In this document: positions 6,914 through 15,997 of the stretch, one piece after another
Layout: every line of letters begins with the position of its first letter
How positions within the stretch are numbered: the stretch's first letter is position 1
Assembly: GCA_029287235.1 (NCBI GenBank)
Contig: JARFRM010000139.1
Span: forward strand, 1-64,000
From: Thermoanaerobaculales bacterium
GTDB lineage: Bacteria > Acidobacteriota > Thermoanaerobaculia > Thermoanaerobaculales > Sulfomarinibacteraceae
Direction of reading: 5' to 3'
DNA: 64,000 nt
Notes under the pieces: generated by a model
Database searches by the model: none
The model's input: only the letters and a program-made list of their open reading frames with translations
What the model was told of the DNA's origin: nothing
Program-made: the position numbers and the translations under genes

Positions 6914-9900
6914 TCATTGAACCCTCCCCGGAATATAGGTCGGGTCGCCGGTGGCTTCGTCGACCACCGAGGCGTGGGCGAAGTACCTCGCATGAGGTTC
7001 CACGCCTGTAACCTCGGCCCAGGCTGTGCCAATGAAGCCCGCCACCACCGAGAGCGCCCGTTCCACTTGGACGAATCCCTGCGCCGGAAGCGCGACATCG
7101 ATCTCGCCGAGGGTTGAACCGGTGTTCGAGTAGACGGTCACGGTCAGGGTGGTCGCAACCTCCGAAACGGAGGTGAAGCCGAGGTTGGTCCGAAAACCGG
7201 GTTCGGACGAAAGCCCGGGCAAGATCACCGTGCCTGCCGACGTCGTCGAGGTTTCCATGCCGGAGGCCGGGATCAGCTGGCCATAGCTGCCGTCGGCGTC
7301 ATCGTTGTAGGTTCGGCTCGTGGCGTGGATCCCGGAACCCGAGGCGGTGACTGTCAGCCACCCCTTTCCGGTCTCACCGAAAAGACCACCGACGACATCA
7401 TCGAAGTGAAGAGTCCCCGCTCCCTGGAGCTCCATGGGCATGCTCGTGATGGCGGTGCCGTCGGCGCGTGTGTAGACCACGGTGACCGACCGGGGCTCAC
7501 CGGTGGTGTTGACCACGTCCAGCTGTGATCGCCATGAGGTGCCGCCGGCGCCCGGGATCGCCGCGACGGCAGGAATCACGAGGTCAGCTGAAGTCGAAGA
7601 GGCATCCAGAACCTGCGGCACGACCAGAGTCGGATCGTGCGAAGCGTCGTCCACCACCGATGCATAGGCGAGGTAGAGGGCGTCTGCGTCAGCGGCGGCG
7701 AAGGTCGCGTAGCCCCCGACGACGACATCCCCGGTGAGCTTGGAGATCACGGACACGACCTGGGCGAATGCGCCGGGTTGGGCGTGCACCTGACGGGTTC
7801 CGAGCAGCTCGCCCGCGGTGCTGAAGAACCGGTAATCGACGGAGAGCGGATCGGGGCCGAGATTGAGCACGCCGATGTTGGTGTGGAAACCGCCGTTGCC
7901 GGAGAGACCGGCCAGCAGGGCGCGGGTGTTGCCGTCAAGGGCGTTGTGGTGCCCTTGGGCAGCGATGAACTGGCCATAGCTCCCGTCGGCACCGGAAGCG
8001 AAGGTGCGCGAGACCGCCACCAGTCCGGCTCCGCTCGTCCTCAGATTCACGCCGCCGCTCCCGCCGGCGCCGGTCGCGCGGACGAGGTCTTGGATAACTC
8101 GTTGCGAGCGTGCCGGAACCTCGAAGCCGGCATCGGGGCTGTCCGATTCGCGCCCGACACCGGGTCTGAAGATCAGGTCGGTTTGGAGGTCCTCGTCGGT
8201 GGGGTTGAGCAGGAAGGCCTTTGATGACCAGCGGGTGTCGCCGAGACCGGGACCGCTGGCGGCGGCCGTGAAACTGGCCTCGTCCACCGGATTCTCGCCG
8301 ACGTGGGCGCGCAGGGGCACCCGGGCCACCGGGACAGAGGGGTCGTTGCTGTGAATGGTCAGGTGGCCGTCGAGAGTTCCGAGCGGTGGGTCTTCGAGCC
8401 CGATTGTGAGAATCCTCGACACGCCTGGCGGAATGGACCTGATCACACCCTTGGATTCGGTGAGAACAAACGGGCTGTCCGCCTCGACGACAGTGATGTC
8501 CAGGCCCTCGGTGCCGGTGTTGGTGACCGAGATCGTGCCCGTAGCGGAATCGTCGCCGATGCCCAGCGACAGAGCAACGGGGTCAATCTCGAGGCGGGGA
8601 GCTCCCTCACCGGTGGCGGTGAGACGCACCGTCTTGAGCGGCTGACCGGGGTCTCCGGTATGGAAGATCACCGAGCCCGTGGTCGTACCGATCTCCGTCG
8701 GGCTGAACCTAATTCGCACCTCGTTGGAGCGTCCGGGCTCGAATACGGTCGGAACCACGTCGGCGAGAAAGAACCCCTCACCATCGACGGTCGTTGTGAC
8801 CGCGAGTGGCTGTCCGCCCAGGTTGAGAGCGGCGAAGGAGGTTTCGGAGATTCCCCCTACGGGAACCCGACCCACCGTGGCCGAGGCGGGCGCGGCGAGC
8901 AGTGAGTCGTCATAGAGGGTGCCTATCCCCGTCACCCGGAGATAGGCGCCCCCCTCGCGATCGGGATCGTTGCTCTGGATGTAGAACCAGTCCGTCTTGG
9001 TTCCATAGCCTGCAGGATCGAAGATCAGCTCCACGGGCCTGGTTTCACCCGGGGCAATGGTCAGGGGAAACTCGGGCGGGTCGTTGAGGCTGAACGAACC
9101 CCCGTCCTCCGGCCAAACGCCCTCCACCACCAGGTCGACGCCCCCGACGTTGGTGAGCGGCAGGATGCGGGTTGCCTGACCGGTGCCCACGACGAGACCG
9201 AAGTCATAGCCGTCGGGGAAGCCCGGCCCGAGCTCGAGGTCGGGTTGCGAGACGTGGGCGATCTCGCAGAGCACGCGGGTGTTCGGATCGATCTCGACGT
9301 TTTCGGCATCGGCCTGGAGCGGGATCGAGATCGTCTGTTCAGCCTCGGCCTCGAACCACACGCGGTGGTCTTCGACTCCTTCAGATGTTGTGACCCGAAC
9401 ATCCATGGGCATACGGAAGAGGCCGGTGTTGGTCTGTTTCTGACCCACCATGAGCTCGAGGTTCGAGCCCCCGACGTTGCTCCAGGAATAGACGTAGCGC
9501 GGCCTGTTGAGCCCATAGACCCACTGGTCGAAGAACCAGCCGAGCTCCATCCCGCCGGCGTCCTCCATGGCGGCCTGGAGGTCATCGGTGGTGGCGGTTC
9601 CGCCGGCATGCTCCGCGCGGTAGGCGGCCATGGCGTCGAAAAAGGCTTCGTCGCCGACGACGTGGCGGAGCATCCAGGCAACCCACGAACCCTTGGCGTA
9701 GATGGTCCAGGAAAAGGGCTCCGGGTTGTCGTAGACCGGACCCCGGAACTGACCCAGATAGTCATCGTCCTCGAGGTACTGGGCCAGGACATCGGGGCCC
9801 AGATGTTCGGCCCAAAGCCACTCGGAGTGGGTGGCATAGCCCTCGTTGAGCCAGATATGGCGCCAGTCGTCCATAGTGACCCAGTCGCCCCACCACTGGT

Positions 9901-10987
9901 GGCCGAGCTCGTGGACGTTAAGCCACTGCATCCAGGGGTCGCCGACGCGGTAGACCGAGAGGGTGGTCATGGTCTGGTGCTCCATGCCGCCGCCGAAGAA
10001 GACCGTTGCATTGCCGTACTTCTCCTCGATGAAGGGGTACTCGCCCCAGCGGTCGGCCATGACCTCGATCTGGGGCACGGTGACGGCGAGGTCGGCCTCC
10101 GCCTGGGCCGCCACCTGCGGCATCGCCCAGAGGGAGACCGGCATGGTGGTGCCGTCGAGCCCGGTGTAGGTCGCTTCGGAGTAGACGAAGTCGGAGATGT
10201 GCATCACGACCAGATATGTGGGCACCGGGTAGATGGACGACCAGACGCTGGTCGCCGTTCCGTCGCCGTTGTCGACCCTCGATCGCTCGAGGCCGTTGGC
10301 GGCGACATCCAGGTCTCCCGGCACCGTCACCCGCAGCGACACGGTGGCCTTGTCATCCGGGCGATCGTTGCAGGGCCACCAGATCCGGGCGCCGTATGGC
10401 TGGGCGAAGGTGTGGATGACGGGGGTGCCGGCGTTGGAGTACCAGTTGACCCCGGTGGAGCCGATGAGACCGCTCCGCCAGGCGCGCCCGCCGTAGGTCA
10501 CCTGAAATCTCGCCCCTTCGCCCGCAGCGAGCGGGTGTCCGAGGGTGATGGTGAGCCGGTCGTCGTCGTGTTCGAAGGGGAGCGAAGTGGGTGTGTCATA
10601 GGGGAAGCGGTCATCGCTCAGCTGGAGGACCGACAGCACGCGGAGGCCGAGATCGGCATCGAGGGTGATCGACCCCAGACCGTCTTCGACGGCAATGAGA
10701 TCGACCGTCACGCTTCCGGACAACACCTGCGCCGAGGAATCGACGTGGAGGTCGAGTTCATAGTGGGTGACGTCGTAGACCGACGGCTGCTCTTCGGAGG
10801 CCCAGTTCTTGACGCCGGCGTCCCGATTTCGGCGATGGGCCTCGAGGGCTGCGCGTTTGCTCGCGCCTTCTTCGAGCTGGTGTTTCACGATGGATGGCGG
10901 CTCGAAGACCCCGTCAGGCGGTCCGGCAGCGGGGACCGAGACGACGTTGGCGGCGGCGAGAAAGAAACCGAGGACAGATGACGACAT
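6914..10987 (-). CDS. Large secreted M1-family aminopeptidase with Ig-like and C-terminal repeat regions
   Basis: The 1357-residue protein has an N-terminal signal peptide (MSSSVLGFFLAAANVVSVPAA). A gluzincin M1 peptidase follows, with zinc ligands His359 and His363 and Glu382, in HELGHQWWGDW and WLNEGYATHSEW, and an exopeptidase-like GGGMEH segment ahead. After about residue 600 come several Ig-like repeats of the choice-of-anchor/ASH type (repeated LTNVGG, SNDPDREG and TGDPGQP themes). The C-terminal 350 or so residues repeat a beta-rich unit twice (for example NLGPDPLSVDYRF and NTTGEPRSVTVVY). This modular tail is typical of exported proteins in large-genome bacteria. The start has GGAGG upstream. 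It probably degrades peptides outside the cell or at its surface. Confidence 0.9.
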   Translation of the reverse strand: MSSSVLGFFLAAANVVSVPAAGPPDGVFEPPSIVKHQLEEGASKRAALEAHRRNRDAGVKNWASEEQPSVYDVTHYELDLHVDSSAQVLSGSVTVDLIAVEDGLGSITLDADLGLRVLSVLQLSDDRFPYDTPTSLPFEHDDDRLTITLGHPLAAGEGARFQVTYGGRAWRSGLIGSTGVNWYSNAGTPVIHTFAQPYGARIWWPCNDRPDDKATVSLRVTVPGDLDVAANGLERSRVDNGDGTATSVWSSIYPVPTYLVVMHISDFVYSEATYTGLDGTTMPVSLWAMPQVAAQAEADLAVTVPQIEVMADRWGEYPFIEEKYGNATVFFGGGMEHQTMTTLSVYRVGDPWMQWLNVHELGHQWWGDWVTMDDWRHIWLNEGYATHSEWLWAEHLGPDVLAQYLEDDDYLGQFRGPVYDNPEPFSWTIYAKGSWVAWMLRHVVGDEAFFDAMAAYRAEHAGGTATTDDLQAAMEDAGGMELGWFFDQWVYGLNRPRYVYSWSNVGGSNLELMVGQKQTNTGLFRMPMDVRVTTSEGVEDHRVWFEAEAEQTISIPLQADAENVEIDPNTRVLCEIAHVSQPDLELGPGFPDGYDFGLVVGTGQATRILPLTNVGGVDLVVEGVWPEDGGSFSLNDPPEFPLTIAPGETRPVELIFDPAGYGTKTDWFYIQSNDPDREGGAYLRVTGIGTLYDDSLLAAPASATVGRVPVGGISETSFAALNLGGQPLAVTTTVDGEGFFLADVVPTVFEPGRSNEVRIRFSPTEIGTTTGSVIFHTGDPGQPLKTVRLTATGEGAPRLEIDPVALSLGIGDDSATGTISVTNTGTEGLDITVVEADSPFVLTESKGVIRSIPPGVSRILTIGLEDPPLGTLDGHLTIHSNDPSVPVARVPLRAHVGENPVDEASFTAAASGPGLGDTRWSSKAFLLNPTDEDLQTDLIFRPGVGRESDSPDAGFEVPARSQRVIQDLVRATGAGGSGGVNLRTSGAGLVAVSRTFASGADGSYGQFIAAQGHHNALDGNTRALLAGLSGNGGFHTNIGVLNLGPDPLSVDYRFFSTAGELLGTRQVHAQPGAFAQVVSVISKLTGDVVVGGYATFAAADADALYLAYASVVDDASHDPTLVVPQVLDASSTSADLVIPAVAAIPGAGGTSWRSQLDVVNTTGEPRSVTVVYTRADGTAITSMPMELQGAGTLHFDDVVGGLFGETGKGWLTVTASGSGIHATSRTYNDDADGSYGQLIPASGMETSTTSAGTVILPGLSSEPGFRTNLGFTSVSEVATTLTVTVYSNTGSTLGEIDVALPAQGFVQVERALSVVAGFIGTAWAEVTGVEPHARYFAHASVVDEATGDPTYIPGRVQ

Positions 10988-11171
10988 ACGAACCTCCGGT
11001 TGAGGATTGTACGCTCCCCCGAATCCGCGGTTCTGTGAGACGGGGCCGCCGGCGTGCGATCAACGCGGTCGCAGCACTCCCCGCCACCTCCGAGCGACCG
11101 CGCTGATTGTGCCAGGCCGGAGAGCCGGAGGCGAACCGGTAGGCCGGCGTCACCAGAATCCGGGCTCGCGG

Positions 11172-11207
11172 CTCATGCCGCGCAGGTAACTCATGCCGCG
11201 CAGGTAA
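11172..11207. repeat. Two tandem copies of an 18-bp unit in the murB leader
   Basis: The unit CTCATGCCGCGCAGGTAA occurs at 11172-11189 and again at 11190-11207, perfectly and head to tail, ending 10 bases before the murB ATG. Each copy carries an AGG that could act as a weak ribosome site. Confidence 0.9.
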
Positions 11208-11217
11208 ACTGTGCACC

Positions 11218-12294
11218 ATGACACCGACGACCCACGAAACGCTCGCACCGCGGACCACCCTCGAGATTGGGGGTGCGGCTGAGTATTTCGCCGAGGCCCG
11301 GAGCGTGGATGAGGTCCGGGAGGCACTTCGGTGGGCGGCCGAGAAATCTCTGCCGGTCAGTGTGCTCGGTGGGGGCTCCAACGTCGTTGTGGCCGGCGAC
11401 GGCATCCGCGGACTGGTGCTCGGAATCGCCAACCGAGGGATCGACATCGAGAGGAAACACAACCGCAGAGTTCTCACCGCCGCCGCCGGCGAGCCCTGGG
11501 ATGACGTCGTGTCCTCGGCGGTGGGGGAGGATCTGGCCGGCATCGAGTGTCTGTCGGGAATCCCCGGGACCGCGGGAGCGACGCCGATCCAGAATGTCGG
11601 CGCCTACGGCCAGGAGGTCGGAGCGGTGATCGAGGACATCCGTGTGCTCCACCGGGAGACCCTGGAGGAACGGGTCCTGACTCCGGCTGAATGTGACTTC
11701 GCTTACCGCAGCAGCGTTCTCCGGCGGCCGGATAGCCCATACATCGTGCTCGAGTTGCGCTTCGGCCTTCAAGAAGCCGGGCGACCAACCCTGAGCTACG
11801 CGCAGCTCGCCGAGCGTTTCTCCGGCGCCGAACCGCCCGGTCTCGCCGAGGTCCGCACAGCGGTGCTGGATCTGCGTCGTTCCAAGTCGATGGTCATTGA
11901 CGATGACGACCCCAACCGGCGCAGCGTCGGCTCGTTCTTCGTCAACCCCGTGGTGACCGTGGCGACGCTGAACGATCTCGTCGAGTCGGCGCGACTCCTT
12001 GGTGTTCTCGGCGTTGACGAAACGCCCCCGGCGCACCCAGTGGGGAAAGATCTCTTCAAGCTTTCCGCCGGCTGGCTCATCGAACACGCGGGCTATCCGA
12101 GGGGCTGCGTCCGCGGCCGGGTAGGTCTGTCGAGCAAGCACGCTCTCGCCCTCATCAACCGCGGCGGCGCCACCACCGAAGAGCTCGTGGCCTTTGCCAC
12201 CGAGATCCGCCGGGGAGTGCGATCCCACCTCGGCATCGATCTCAAACCCGAGCCCGTCTTCCTCGGCTTCGACAGCGCCGACCCGACCGAGTAG
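11218..12294 (+). CDS. murB: UDP-N-acetylmuramate dehydrogenase
   Basis: The 358-residue FAD enzyme reduces UDP-GlcNAc-enolpyruvate to UDP-MurNAc in peptidoglycan synthesis. The N terminus has the TTLEIGGAAEYFAEA and VLGGGSNVVV FAD-binding segments. The middle has GIPGTAGATPIQNVGAYGQE. The catalytic-serine region is VGSFFVNPV, and the C terminus has KLSAGWLIEHAGYPRG and the LSSKHALALINRGGAT pattern. Length and motif order fit the E. coli-like type I enzyme. It is transcribed alone, with an 18-bp tandem duplication in its leader. Confidence 0.95.
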   Translation: MTPTTHETLAPRTTLEIGGAAEYFAEARSVDEVREALRWAAEKSLPVSVLGGGSNVVVAGDGIRGLVLGIANRGIDIERKHNRRVLTAAAGEPWDDVVSSAVGEDLAGIECLSGIPGTAGATPIQNVGAYGQEVGAVIEDIRVLHRETLEERVLTPAECDFAYRSSVLRRPDSPYIVLELRFGLQEAGRPTLSYAQLAERFSGAEPPGLAEVRTAVLDLRRSKSMVIDDDDPNRRSVGSFFVNPVVTVATLNDLVESARLLGVLGVDETPPAHPVGKDLFKLSAGWLIEHAGYPRGCVRGRVGLSSKHALALINRGGATTEELVAFATEIRRGVRSHLGIDLKPEPVFLGFDSADPTE

Positions 12295-12437
12295 GCCGAA
12301 AGGACCACGCAGTCAATCATCCTTCAAGAGCCGGATCCCAACGCCATCAATGCGATGTCTTGGAAAAATCCTTCGCGCCTTTGAGCCTTCGCGCTTGCGA
12401 CGTTCCGATGGTCCGCTGAGGTGGAGCCGAAGCGCGC

Positions 12438-13262
12438 TCACTCGGTCGAGTAGGTGATCTCGAGCCCGCGGGTCTTCCACGCGCCGAGCGCGAGCAGACC
12501 GGCGCTGATGGCGATCAGCGCGAGCACGGCCAACCACCCCGGCACCGGCTGCGCCATGAGGGCGAAGGGCCCCTGAGAAATCGGCACCGGTTCCAGCGAG
12601 CCGAGGTAGTGAACCACACTCAGCAGCTTCAGAAAACCGGGCAGAAAGGGTGTCAGAAGCTCCCAACCGAGAAACAGCACCGCCGGGATCATCGGATTCT
12701 TGAAGTAGAGCCCTGCAAGCAGGAAGAGCGCGCCGTAGGCCGCGCACGCCAGGACGGTGGTGACCAGGTAGGCGAAGACCTCGCCGAGCCCTGAAGCGCT
12801 TGTGAGATGCGCCATGCCGCCACTTCCGTGCGGAAGGTAGAAAAGGGCGATGGTGAGCGCCACCGTGGCGCCGAGAATGGCTGCCGAGGCGAGCAGGCCG
12901 CCGAGGTACTTGCCGACGGTCAGGATCTCGCGCCGAACCGGGGCCAGCAGGTGGTAGTGGAGGGAGCGTTCGAGAATCTCTCCGCGGAAGAGCTTGACGA
13001 AGAGCATCGCGGTGGAGAAGAAAACGATGAAGCGCAGGATGAAGAAGTGATAGACCTCGGCGAACTCGGTGGTGGTGTGGGCCGCGTGCGCGCGCTGGCT
13101 CTCAGGCAGAAAAAGCGCGCGGAGCAGGGCGAGCGTGATGGGCATGGCGGCGAGGAGGTAGACCGCGAGCGAACGTTTGCTGAAGAGGCTGCGGCCGATC
13201 TCCTGCTTTGCGAGAACGGTGATCTGGCGCCGCCAGAGCGGCCAACCGTGCGAGCCGCTCAT
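12438..13262 (-). CDS. ABC-2 type transporter permease
   Basis: The 274-residue membrane protein has about six hydrophobic segments (near residues 30-50, 85-105, 130-160, 170-190, 200-225 and 245-265). It has the soft, loop-poor pattern of ABC-2 permeases and no similarity that would name a substrate. It is the last gene of the six-gene sigma/anti-sigma/ABC operon and overlaps the upstream ATPase by 4 bases. It pairs with that ATPase to make one of two transporters. A role in export or in membrane stress is inferred from the sigma-factor context only. Confidence 0.8.
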   Translation of the reverse strand: MSGSHGWPLWRRQITVLAKQEIGRSLFSKRSLAVYLLAAMPITLALLRALFLPESQRAHAAHTTTEFAEVYHFFILRFIVFFSTAMLFVKLFRGEILERSLHYHLLAPVRREILTVGKYLGGLLASAAILGATVALTIALFYLPHGSGGMAHLTSASGLGEVFAYLVTTVLACAAYGALFLLAGLYFKNPMIPAVLFLGWELLTPFLPGFLKLLSVVHYLGSLEPVPISQGPFALMAQPVPGWLAVLALIAISAGLLALGAWKTRGLEITYSTE

Positions 13263-14203
13263 GGTCCACCTCCGCCATCGCCGATGAGATAATCATAGAC
13301 GGCGTGAACGCTCTCGTCCGCCGGGGTGACGGTCTCGACTTCGACTCCGCTGTCCAGAATGATCCTGCCGAGCTCGGGGAAGAACGCCCCGGCATCGGTG
13401 GTTCGCAGCAAGACCCCTGTGGCCTCGTCGACGATCTGCGCCTCGACGACATGAGCGAACTCGAAGGCCCGCGCCGCGATGGCGTGCGGCCGGTCGCAGC
13501 GGACAAGCACCTGAAGCGGCTGAGCGGTGATTTCGCCACGGACATCGCGGATGGACCCTTCGGCCACCACCGAACCTCCGTGGATCATGATGACCCCATC
13601 GGAAATGAGGTCGACTTCGTGGAGGATATGACTCGAAACGATCACGTGACGCCCGGCATCGGCGAGTTCCTTGAAGAGATCGATCATCTCGGCGCGACCC
13701 ATGGGGTCGAGGCCGTTGAGGGGCTCGTCCAGGATCAGGACCCGAGGATCGTGGCAGATCGCCTGGGCAAGCTTGATCCGTTGACGCATCCCCTTTGAGT
13801 AGCCGGCGATGCGCCGTCTGGCGGCCTCGGTCAACCCGACCCGTTCGAGCACCTCCCATGCGCGTCGATCGGCATCGGCACCGTCGAGACCGTGCAAGGC
13901 GAGAGTGTGCGACAGAAAGCCGTATCCCGTCGAACCGTTGGGGAAGCTGTCGTACTGGGTGCAATAGCCGACGAGGCGGAAGAGCTCCTCGGGTTGGTCC
14001 TGCGGAACGCCGACGACGGAGATCGACCCGCGGGTCGGTCTCAGCAGACCGCACAGCAGGTGCATCAGCGTGCTCTTGCCCGAGCCGTTGGGCCCCACCA
14101 GGCCGGTGAGTCCGGGTTCGATGTCCACGGTCACCCGGTTGACCCCCAGGACCTCGCCGTAGAACTTGGAGACGTTCTTGATGGAGATGATGCCCGCGGT
14201 CAT
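13259..14203 (-). CDS. ABC transporter ATP-binding protein
   Basis: The 314-residue ATPase has Walker A GPNGSGKST (about 37-45), a Q-loop near YCTQYD, the signature YSKGMRQR (LSGGQ variant usual in the ABC-2/CcmA-like group), Walker B VLILDEP with LNGLDP, and the switch His in VSSHIL. A C-terminal extension of about 90 residues follows the ATPase core, as in many drug or lipid export ATPases of this type. It overlaps both neighbours by 4 bases and powers the permease encoded just downstream. Confidence 0.88.
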   Translation of the reverse strand: MTAGIISIKNVSKFYGEVLGVNRVTVDIEPGLTGLVGPNGSGKSTLMHLLCGLLRPTRGSISVVGVPQDQPEELFRLVGYCTQYDSFPNGSTGYGFLSHTLALHGLDGADADRRAWEVLERVGLTEAARRRIAGYSKGMRQRIKLAQAICHDPRVLILDEPLNGLDPMGRAEMIDLFKELADAGRHVIVSSHILHEVDLISDGVIMIHGGSVVAEGSIRDVRGEITAQPLQVLVRCDRPHAIAARAFEFAHVVEAQIVDEATGVLLRTTDAGAFFPELGRIILDSGVEVETVTPADESVHAVYDYLIGDGGGGP

Positions 14204-15060
14204 GAGACCACCTCGTGGGCGCGGAGCTTGCGGTGAAGCATCCAGATGCTCAACACACAGGTCGCCGCCAGGGTGAACCAGTTGAGCGCAATGGGGAGAT
14301 CTCCGTGGGTCGGCCCGCCGAAGATGGACATGACGACGTTGTAGATGGCACGGGTGAGGTTGATGAGATCGCCCACCGAGGTGTTGGTGACGGCGTTGAT
14401 CGCCTGTGCGAACCCGGCGAGGATGAAGATGATCCCGAAGAGAGCGCCCCGCGCGGCGGGTTTGAAGCGAACCCAGGCCGAGATCGCCAGGGTGAGAAGC
14501 GAGATCACCACTATCCAGGTGATGTGACCGACAAGATATGCCGCCCCGATCCTCCAGTTCTCAAAGCCCCAGCCGTTGCCCTCGAGGTAGGCCTGGAGGA
14601 TGAAGATCAACAGCCCTCCGATCCAGGTGATGGGGGACAGCAGCAGGAAGAGGACCGCCATCTTGCCGAGGACATAGTCACGCCGATCGATCGGGCGGCC
14701 GAGGTAGAGCGAGAGCGCGTTGTTGGAGATGTCCGCTGCGATGAGGCTCGGCGAGACGATCACCGCGACGAAGAACGCCGGAAGCGCCTGCCAGAGAAAG
14801 AGGAACTGGAAGAAGACCGCGGTCAGCCCACCCATGAACTCCTTGGTCAAGCCGATTTGCTCGAGAAGACTGACGTTGTGGCTGAGGTAGACGAGAAAGA
14901 CGCCGATGGCGGTGGGCAACAGACACAGAACATAAAACGCGGCGAAGATCCGGGACGAAAACGCCTCGGCGAGCGCGTACTTGGTGATCACCGCGGGACG
15001 CCAACGCAGCGGCGTCAGCGAACCGTCATAGCGTCGCCAGATCCGCTCATACACCGCCAT
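14200..15060 (-). CDS. ABC-2 type transporter permease
   Basis: The 286-residue protein has about six membrane segments and a cytoplasmic N terminus. Long helices lie near 30-55, 80-110, 130-150, 165-190, 195-215 and 250-275. The start overlaps the upstream ATPase by 14 bases and the end overlaps the next ATPase by 4. It makes the first of two ABC-2 pairs in this operon with the ATPase encoded upstream. Substrate not recognisable. Confidence 0.8.
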   Translation of the reverse strand: MAVYERIWRRYDGSLTPLRWRPAVITKYALAEAFSSRIFAAFYVLCLLPTAIGVFLVYLSHNVSLLEQIGLTKEFMGGLTAVFFQFLFLWQALPAFFVAVIVSPSLIAADISNNALSLYLGRPIDRRDYVLGKMAVLFLLLSPITWIGGLLIFILQAYLEGNGWGFENWRIGAAYLVGHITWIVVISLLTLAISAWVRFKPAARGALFGIIFILAGFAQAINAVTNTSVGDLINLTRAIYNVVMSIFGGPTHGDLPIALNWFTLAATCVLSIWMLHRKLRAHEVVS

Positions 15061-15997
15061 GGTTGTCCTCCATGGCGCGCATGAAGATGTCCTGCAATGA
15101 ATCGCGTTTCAGATCGAGCCGGCGTATCCCGACACCGAGCTCGTCCGCCGTGGTCCACAGCGAACGGGTCGAGAGATCGGCCGGCATGACCAGCTTGAGT
15201 CGTCCCGGCTCGAGGGAGGCGACCTCGCACCCCAGCGCGGCCACCGCACGGTCGAAGTCGTCGCTCGGGGCCTCGAGATCGACCTCGACGAAGCTCTTGT
15301 TGGCGCGTCGGTCGGCCTCGAGATCGCAGGAGTCGGCGATGGCGCCCCTTTTGAGAATGAGGACCTCGTCGCACACGGTTTCAACATCACCGAGGAGGTG
15401 GGACGAGAGGATGATCCGGCTCGTCCCCCTGTCCCGGATGTCGCTGACGAGATCGATCATCCGTTTTCGGGCCGGCGGGTCGAGTCCGTTGGTGGGCTCG
15501 TCGAGCATCAGCAGGCGCGGGCCGTGGACCAACGCCTGGGCGAGCTTGACCATCTGTTTCATCCCGGTGGAGAAGGTCCCGACCTTTCGGTAGCGCGCCT
15601 CGCCGAGTCCGACATAAAAGAGCGCCTCGTGGGCGCGCTCGAGGGCGGCTTCGGACGGGAGACCGCTGAGCTCGGCCATGAGCCGGACGAAATGGACCGC
15701 GGTGATGTTGGAGATATAGGCGTCGGACTCGGGCATGTAGCCGATCTCGGCGCGGATCTGCTTGCCCTCGGTCGCCAGCTTCCGGCCGAAGACTTTCGCA
15801 CCCCCGGCGCTGGGCCGGTAGAAACCCAGCAGGGTTCGCAGGAGGGTGGTCTTTCCCGCCCCGTTGGGACCGAGCAGGCCGATGGCCCGACCGGAGAACG
15901 AGGCCTCGAGCCGGTCGAGGATTGTCCGTCTCCCGAGCTCGACGGTGAGACCGTCAAGCTCGAGGACCGGCGGTTCGTGGTTCGGAGGTTGAGTCAT
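15047..15997 (-). CDS. ABC transporter ATP-binding protein
   Basis: The 316-residue ATPase has Walker [10 protein letters not shown] (39-47), the signature FSTGMKQM, Walker [19 protein letters not shown], and the switch His in LSSHLLGD. As in its partner ATPase, a C-terminal regulatory extension follows ([11 protein letters not shown] ending). It is coupled to the anti-sigma gene upstream by a 4-base overlap and to the permease downstream. The two ATPase-permease pairs are related but clearly not recent duplicates. Confidence 0.88.
   Translation of the reverse strand: MTQPPNHEPPVLELDGLTVELGRRTILDRLEASFSGRAIGLLGPNGAGKTTLLRTLLGFYRPSAGGAKVFGRKLATEGKQIRAEIGYMPESDAYISNITAVHFVRLMAELSGLPSEAALERAHEALFYVGLGEARYRKVGTFSTGMKQMVKLAQALVHGPRLLMLDEPTNGLDPPARKRMIDLVSDIRDRGTSRIILSSHLLGDVETVCDEVLILKRGAIADSCDLEADRRANKSFVEVDLEAPSDDFDRAVAALGCEVASLEPGRLKLVMPADLSTRSLWTTADELGVGIRRLDLKRDSLQDIFMRAMEDNHGGV

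Noticed and set aside
9245-10981. A 578-codon plus-strand frame antisense to the M1 aminopeptidase
   Set aside because: It has no recognisable domain; the other strand has the complete HExxH peptidase.
11172-11207. CRISPR-like array
   Set aside because: Only two adjacent copies, no spacers and no cas genes.
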